Positions 35,066-39,441 of a stretch of DNA of 39,441 bases are shown in pieces. The position numbers and the translations under genes are program-made. Source of the DNA: Bacteroidota bacterium (GTDB taxonomy: Bacteria; Bacteroidota; Ignavibacteria; OLB7); NCBI GenBank assembly GCA_018266795.1, contig JAFDZV010000040.1, forward strand, positions 1-39,441, read 5' to 3'. Under the pieces are notes generated by a model, which saw only the letters and a list, made by a program, of their open reading frames with translations, had not been told where the DNA came from and did not search any database. The number at the start of each line of letters is the position of its first letter. Positions within the stretch are counted from its first letter, which is position 1.

Positions 35066-35470
35066 GACTCTGTTCCAAGAATGATGATGAGGTAGTCGTT
35101 GCCCAGACTCCGTGTCACTACAGATCCTGTCAAACCCGGGATGCGCTTCAAAGCCTGCAGACCTTGCAGCGCCGAATGCCAGGAGCTCTGACACGGAACT
35201 GCACCGGACCTTCATACCGCGGCAACGATTGTGAAGAACGCTTCGGCCTCCAGACTGCCATGCCGAACGCGATCGCACCAAACATAGAGTTGAAGCGTGC
35301 CCATGGAAATCACCAATGAGCAGGCGGAACCGGATGATGACAGCCGTGTTGTGGCGGTTGATAACTGTGACGGCCGGCTGCCACGGTGATGCACAGCCGG
35401 GCATGCGTAATAAATGAGTGGTATACCGAAACGAGCACCGCTGTATACTTGTCCAACAACGGGAACATCG
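35066..35470. other. Divergent intergenic region
   Basis: This 405-base gap lies between the lipoprotein gene and the first of the tandem secreted-protein genes. No gene or repeat is visible, except that its last part (from 35401) is duplicated in front of the second tandem gene. Confidence 0.5.
35401..35422 (+). promoter_or_regulatory. Conserved upstream motif, copy 1
   Basis: This 22-base segment (GCATGCGTAATAAATGAGTGGT) recurs at 36411-36432 with 19 of 22 bases identical, at nearly the same distance before the start codon (70 versus 73 bases). It may be a promoter or regulatory site kept after gene duplication, or the true start (both copies contain an in-frame ATG-AGT). Confidence 0.5.
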
Positions 35471-36379
35471 ATGAAACACGGAACACTCTGCCTCTCTCTT
35501 CTCGCCGCGGCCGCCATGATGTTCCATGGCTCCGACACTGCGACGGCACAGCCGCACGGCTGGCCCTGCGACTATGGACTGCGACTCAACAACGTATGGT
35601 TCTATCGTTCTCTGAACGACTCCAACAGGATTCATACAGAGACGGCGGTGCGTGAATTTCTCGACAGCACCGGACACTACTGGATCGTTATCGCGTCATC
35701 AGAGGGCCAGGCCCATTGGCTTCGGATCGATAGCAACTGCATCATGGATCGCTTCGGGCTTCCCATGGACACAACCTTCGAACGCTGGTTCATTGGCAAT
35801 GCTGCCGTTGGCACACACTGGACAGTGGATTCCGTCGCAGGGCAATTGCCCGTACATGCACGGATCAACCGCATCAATAACCGCACCCTGTTCGGTCATA
35901 CGGTCAGATCGAAAGAGGTGACCTATTACCCCGGCGACATCGAGGACGCATGGTATCAATCGGAGGAGTATGCACCGGGGTTCGGAGTGATTCGAAGGTG
36001 GCAACAGGGTAACAATCGTCAGGAACTCAGTGGCTACGAAGAGCTGATCGGTGCAATCATCGACGGTGTAGGATATGGCTACAACACTGATCTCGGCATC
36101 ACCAGCAGCCATACAGACCGGCCGAACCATGTTGTGGTGCACCCGCTTCCGGCATCCGCGCAGGCAACGCTCGAGATCAACGCACGCGCGGGTGACGATG
36201 CCGCCATCGAACTGCACGACATGCTTGGCGGCCTCGCCCGCCGCGAACGCCACGACGAGCTGGCCGACGGAGTGAACAGTATTCCTCTCGACCTCTCGCA
36301 TGTGCAGCCCGGCTCGTACATCGTCGTCGTCGATGTCGGCGGCCGGCGATGCACGATACCGATGGTGATTGTTCGGTAA
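35471..36379 (+). CDS. Secreted protein with C-terminal sorting-like domain (tandem paralogue 1)
   Basis: The 302-residue product starts at the ATG at 35471 with a signal peptide (LCLSLLAAAAMMFHGSDTATAQ). The mature N-terminus, QPHGWPCDYGLRLNNVWFYR, is nearly the same as in the next gene. The middle (~25-210) is beta/aromatic-rich and shares the blocks RIDSNC, VRSKEVTYYPGD, FGVIRR and YEELIGAIIDGVGYG with the paralogue. The last ~80 residues (HPLPASAQATLEINARAGDD ... HVQPGSYIVVVDVGG) match a short T9SS type A-like sorting domain. The function is unknown; it is probably secreted or surface-attached. An alternative in-frame start at 35414 would add 19 residues before the signal peptide. Confidence 0.78.
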   Translation: MKHGTLCLSLLAAAAMMFHGSDTATAQPHGWPCDYGLRLNNVWFYRSLNDSNRIHTETAVREFLDSTGHYWIVIASSEGQAHWLRIDSNCIMDRFGLPMDTTFERWFIGNAAVGTHWTVDSVAGQLPVHARINRINNRTLFGHTVRSKEVTYYPGDIEDAWYQSEEYAPGFGVIRRWQQGNNRQELSGYEELIGAIIDGVGYGYNTDLGITSSHTDRPNHVVVHPLPASAQATLEINARAGDDAAIELHDMLGGLARRERHDELADGVNSIPLDLSHVQPGSYIVVVDVGGRRCTIPMVIVR

Positions 36380-36410
36380 CGCTGTATCGGCCCTGTACAT
36401 TCGATCGGCG

Positions 36411-36432
36411 GCATGCGTAGAAAATGAGTAGT
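36411..36432 (+). promoter_or_regulatory. Conserved upstream motif, copy 2
   Basis: This is the second copy of the 22-base upstream motif (GCATGCGTAGAAAATGAGTAGT), 73 bases before the ATG at 36484. It lies in the 104-base gap between the tandem genes, so the second gene probably has its own promoter. Confidence 0.5.
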
Positions 36433-36483
36433 GTTTTGAATCGCCTGTCTCCGTATCATCGTTTTTCGTTCGGAGCCTGCACT

Positions 36484-37371
36484 ATGAAGTATTTCAACTG
36501 TTCTCTTCTCCTGTCGGCTGCCGTGTCTGTGATAGCGGCATGGAGCACCGCAACGGCCCAGCCGCACGGCTGGCCATGCGACTACGGCCTGCGCCCCGGC
36601 AACACCTGGTTCTATGCCTCCACGAGCTTCAAGAATGGCTACTCAGAGACGGTAGTGCGTGACTCCATGGCCGCCGATGGTCATTACTGGGTGAACGTCG
36701 CGTCACCGAGTTTTGGTGAAAATGACTGGTACCGTATTGACAGCAACTGCACCATCGACTTTTATCATGCTCCTACGGATAGACAGTTCAAACAATGGTT
36801 CGTGGCCTCTGCTGACTCGGGTGACTGGTGGGTGGTCGACACGGTAACACTGGACGTGCCCACATATGCGCAGATCAATGCGATCTATCATCCGGGCATC
36901 TTCGGCAGAACCGTTCGCTCCAAGGAGGTCGTCTACTACAGCGGAGGGGCTGTTGGTAAGGACTGGTTTTTTTCGGAAGAGTGGGCTGAAGGAATCGGCG
37001 TCATTCGCAGACGCAGCCATCCGAACGGCTACGACGAACTCGTTGGCGCGATCATCGATGGAGTCGCCTACGGAAACACCAGCGGTATCACCGAACCGCT
37101 CGTGACCGGCGAGGGCCTGCGCATCGCCATACATCCGTTACCGGCATCGGACCACACGACACTCGAAATACTCGCCAGGGCCGGCGGGCATGCCCGTATT
37201 GAACTTCATGACATGCTCGGCCGCCTTCTCCGCCACCAGGAGGTCAACGAATTGACAGATGGCGCCAACGCCGTCCCGATCGATCTCAGCGGCCTCGCGG
37301 CCGGGCGGTACCTCATCGCCGTCGACCTGAACGGCGTGCGCGCTACGGCATCGCTCGTCGTTGTACGGTAG
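36484..37371 (+). CDS. Secreted protein with C-terminal sorting-like domain (tandem paralogue 2)
   Basis: The 295-residue product starts at the ATG at 36484 with a signal peptide (CSLLLSAAVSVIAAWSTATAQ). The shared N-terminal block is QPHGWPCDYGLRPGNTWFYA. Other shared blocks are RIDSNC, WWVVDTVTLDVPTYAQIN (compare HWTVDSVAGQLPVHARIN), VRSKEVVYYSGG, IGVIRRR and YDELVGAIIDGVAYG. The ending (HPLPASDHTTLEILARAGGH ... GLAAGRYLIAVDLNG) is again sorting-domain-like. It clearly arose by tandem duplication with the upstream gene; divergence is spread evenly, so the event is not recent. The function is unknown. An alternative in-frame start lies at 36424. Confidence 0.78.
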   Translation: MKYFNCSLLLSAAVSVIAAWSTATAQPHGWPCDYGLRPGNTWFYASTSFKNGYSETVVRDSMAADGHYWVNVASPSFGENDWYRIDSNCTIDFYHAPTDRQFKQWFVASADSGDWWVVDTVTLDVPTYAQINAIYHPGIFGRTVRSKEVVYYSGGAVGKDWFFSEEWAEGIGVIRRRSHPNGYDELVGAIIDGVAYGNTSGITEPLVTGEGLRIAIHPLPASDHTTLEILARAGGHARIELHDMLGRLLRHQEVNELTDGANAVPIDLSGLAAGRYLIAVDLNGVRATASLVVVR

Positions 37372-37497
37372 CCACACATACCCACTCATTCCACATCCCC
37401 CACACATCAATCAACCAACCGTGCACGGCCACCCTACGCCAGTGCGATGGCCGCCGCATGCTCTTCATTCATCTATTCAAGTATCGGGGAGATTATC

Positions 37498-39441
37498 ATG
37501 AAACGCTTCTCGCTTCTCCGGCTTGCCGCAGCCGCACTCGCGGCATCACTTCTCATCGTGCCATTGCGCGCGTCCGGACAATGCATGTCCACGTGCGGCT
37601 TCTGCCAGCAGCCGCAGGCACCGCCGCTGCTGGCGCCTACGCCATCCCCCCGCGCGGGAATCGTTCTTCCATCGCACGGCACGGTGAACGCCCTTGTTCT
37701 CTTCATCGACTTCGAGGACGAACCGGAGGACATCAACAACGTCAACTGGCCACGCGGCAGCGGGCCGGTGGGGATCGGCCCGGCATTCAAGGGACTCTTC
37801 ATCGACCAGACGCCGGCGCAGCAGAGCGGCCGCAAATTCAACATCACCACCTTCTACCGCGACATGAGCTTCGGACAGCTCACCATCATCGGCTACCCGG
37901 TCTATAAGCGCGCCCGCCGTACCAAGGCCGCATATGAAGCGGACTCCACCACATTGAGCAACGTGCCCTATTGGGCCACACGCGATGTGCTGACCAGCCT
38001 GACGGCACAGGACGTGGGAGGCTGGGCGCAGTACGACAGCATCACCACCAACGGCCTGTACTCGCAGAGCGCCGGACCGGACGGCGCAATCGATCTCGTC
38101 ATCGTCTGCTATCGTGGTTTCTTTCAAGCCAAATACGGTTGGATCGGCGAGGGCTTCGCGAGCCTTGGGCAGAGCGGCACGGGCGGTGACTACTTCATTG
38201 CCAACGGCGCGTTGAAGGTACGTGCCGGCTATTATGGCTCCGGCGTCACGTGGCAGCACGGCATCAACTATCCGGACTGCTCCGTGCCGTTCCACGAGGT
38301 GGGGCACAACCTTCTCGGATCATCGGAGCGCTACAACGACGACAACGGCGGCCTCTGGAGCGTGATGGGGCAGCGAGCGGTGAACGTGAGCTACTGCATG
38401 AACGCCTATGAGCGGGAACAGCTTGGATGGATCACCTTTCATGAGGCTGCCGACGGTCTGGAGACGGACATTCCGGACTTCGCCACCACAGGCATCGCCT
38501 ACCGGATGGCGTATCCCGGCGCAGAAGGCACGCTGGAGTATTATTTCGAAAACCATCAGCGGCTCCCATCCCCGTATATCAAGGTAGCGGAGGACGGCAT
38601 CTTCAGCTACGATATCGTGGATCGGCTCAATCTTCCAAGCGGAGGTGTGCCCGGACAGAAGGGACTGTATATCGTCGAGAACGATGCACCCAGCCTCCGT
38701 GTCGTCTGTGCAGACGGACGCTGGAACTGGGAAGCGGCTGGCTCACAACCCAACCCCTTCAATCCGACCGTGACCGCTATCGTGTTCAGACAGTCCACCA
38801 TCGACAGAGTACTGGGCAAGACCGATCGCAGGGTGGAACGTGGAACGTACCTGAATACACCGTACGAGCAGTTCATCTGGGTCTGGCGCGATGAGGCAAC
38901 CGGACTGCCAACATGGCTTCCAACCAACGGAAAGCAGAATGGTGATGGCAACGATGCATGGAAACCGGATGGCAACAATATCTTTTCACCGTGGAGTAAT
39001 CCCGCAGCCCGCCTCACATACAATCCGAACCTGACACTCGGCTCCGCACAGGTGATTCGTGAGAATACCGATGGATCGGTCCGTGTGAAGTTCTTCACGA
39101 CGAATCTGGACTCCATCCCTCCATCGCAACCACAGGGATTCAGCGCAACAACAATGGGAGGATACAATGGAGCCACGCTCCCAGAGCTTTCGTGGATCGG
39201 CAATATCGAACCGGCCGTTACGGACGGCGGACTCGTAGAGATGTGGCGGCAGGTTCAGTTGTATGGCGAACAGGCTGGAGAGTGGGAGTTGATTGCAACG
39301 CTTCCGATCAGCACGACCTCCTTCATTGACGAGTCCGTTACGGATGCGCGACTGACCGGCGGCGGCAATGCGGTGCGGTATCGCATGCGTGTGCTGGATT
39401 CCAATCGCAGAGCTTCAACTGATCTTGCCCTGTTATGGTGG
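37498..39441 (+). CDS. Secreted M6-like (immune inhibitor A type) metalloprotease, 3' end outside the window
   Basis: The frame is open for 648 codons from the ATG at 37498 to the window end, so the C-terminus is missing. A GGGGAG ribosome binding site precedes the start. Residues 1-28 are a signal peptide (LAAAALAASLLIVPLRASGQ), followed by a Cys-rich stretch (CMSTCGFCQ). The catalytic part includes NALVLFIDFEDEP, FYRDMSFGQLTIIGYPVYK, DGAIDLVIVCY, the zinc motif HEVGH (266-270, in PFHEVGHNLLGSSERYND) and a Met-turn-like LWSVMG. This order fits M6 peptidases, which degrade proteins outside the cell. From ~545 a fibronectin type III-like or similar beta domain begins (PPSQPQGFSATTMGGYNG ... 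VRYRMRVLDSN). A T9SS sorting domain would be expected beyond the window edge. Confidence 0.85.
   Translation, partial: MKRFSLLRLAAAALAASLLIVPLRASGQCMSTCGFCQQPQAPPLLAPTPSPRAGIVLPSHGTVNALVLFIDFEDEPEDINNVNWPRGSGPVGIGPAFKGLFIDQTPAQQSGRKFNITTFYRDMSFGQLTIIGYPVYKRARRTKAAYEADSTTLSNVPYWATRDVLTSLTAQDVGGWAQYDSITTNGLYSQSAGPDGAIDLVIVCYRGFFQAKYGWIGEGFASLGQSGTGGDYFIANGALKVRAGYYGSGVTWQHGINYPDCSVPFHEVGHNLLGSSERYNDDNGGLWSVMGQRAVNVSYCMNAYEREQLGWITFHEAADGLETDIPDFATTGIAYRMAYPGAEGTLEYYFENHQRLPSPYIKVAEDGIFSYDIVDRLNLPSGGVPGQKGLYIVENDAPSLRVVCADGRWNWEAAGSQPNPFNPTVTAIVFRQSTIDRVLGKTDRRVERGTYLNTPYEQFIWVWRDEATGLPTWLPTNGKQNGDGNDAWKPDGNNIFSPWSNPAARLTYNPNLTLGSAQVIRENTDGSVRVKFFTTNLDSIPPSQPQGFSATTMGGYNGATLPELSWIGNIEPAVTDGGLVEMWRQVQLYGEQAGEWELIATLPISTTSFIDESVTDARLTGGGNAVRYRMRVLDSNRRASTDLALLWW

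Overview
The window is GC-rich DNA from a member of the Bacteroidetes/Ignavibacteria/Chlorobi (FCB) group; something near Ignavibacteria or Candidatus Kapabacteria would fit, but I infer this only from content. The evidence is: several exported proteins with C-terminal type IX secretion (T9SS)-like sorting domains, a choice-of-anchor D (ASH) repeat protein, and upstream boxes matching the Bacteroidetes TAnnTTTG -7 element. No rRNA, tRNA, CRISPR array or intact transposase gene is visible.

Layout: 1-6.6 kb holds a small outer-membrane-type protein, the NhaA Na+/H+ antiporter, a second exported protein, a flavin reductase-like protein, a bacilliredoxin and alanine dehydrogenase. 6.7-11.8 kb holds an ECF sigma/anti-sigma pair divergent from a large ASH-repeat surface protein; the shared promoter region carries a perfect 10-bp inverted repeat. 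11.9-20 kb holds kbl (2-amino-3-ketobutyrate CoA ligase), an alpha/beta hydrolase, a large exported protein with GDDxY repeats and HEAT-like repeats, a SulP anion transporter and a YqcC-like protein. 20.4-32.4 kb holds a zinc-ribbon protein and two paralogous ~1100-residue regulators (AAA_16 ATPase at the N-terminus, winged helix plus BTAD at the C-terminus). Between the two regulators lie a single-domain globin, an unknown small protein and a T9SS-type beta-rich protein. 32.5-39.4 kb holds a di-haem oxidoreductase, a lipoprotein, a tandem pair of related secreted proteins and an M6-like metalloprotease cut by the window end.

Most genes look monocistronic. The clear co-transcribed pair is sigma/anti-sigma, whose coding sequences overlap by four bases.

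The most striking non-coding signal is a dispersed family of arrays with a strict 7-bp period, consensus NGTYRGT, found at five places (1-74, 11801-11934, 20381-20431, 24239-24564, 28880-29003). Several arrays start inside or a few bases after a stop codon, and four contain both orientations, so they can fold into long hairpins. A second repeat is a MITE-like element: one copy (34075-34238) has perfect 14-bp terminal inverted repeats and a diverged copy lies at 28573-28708.
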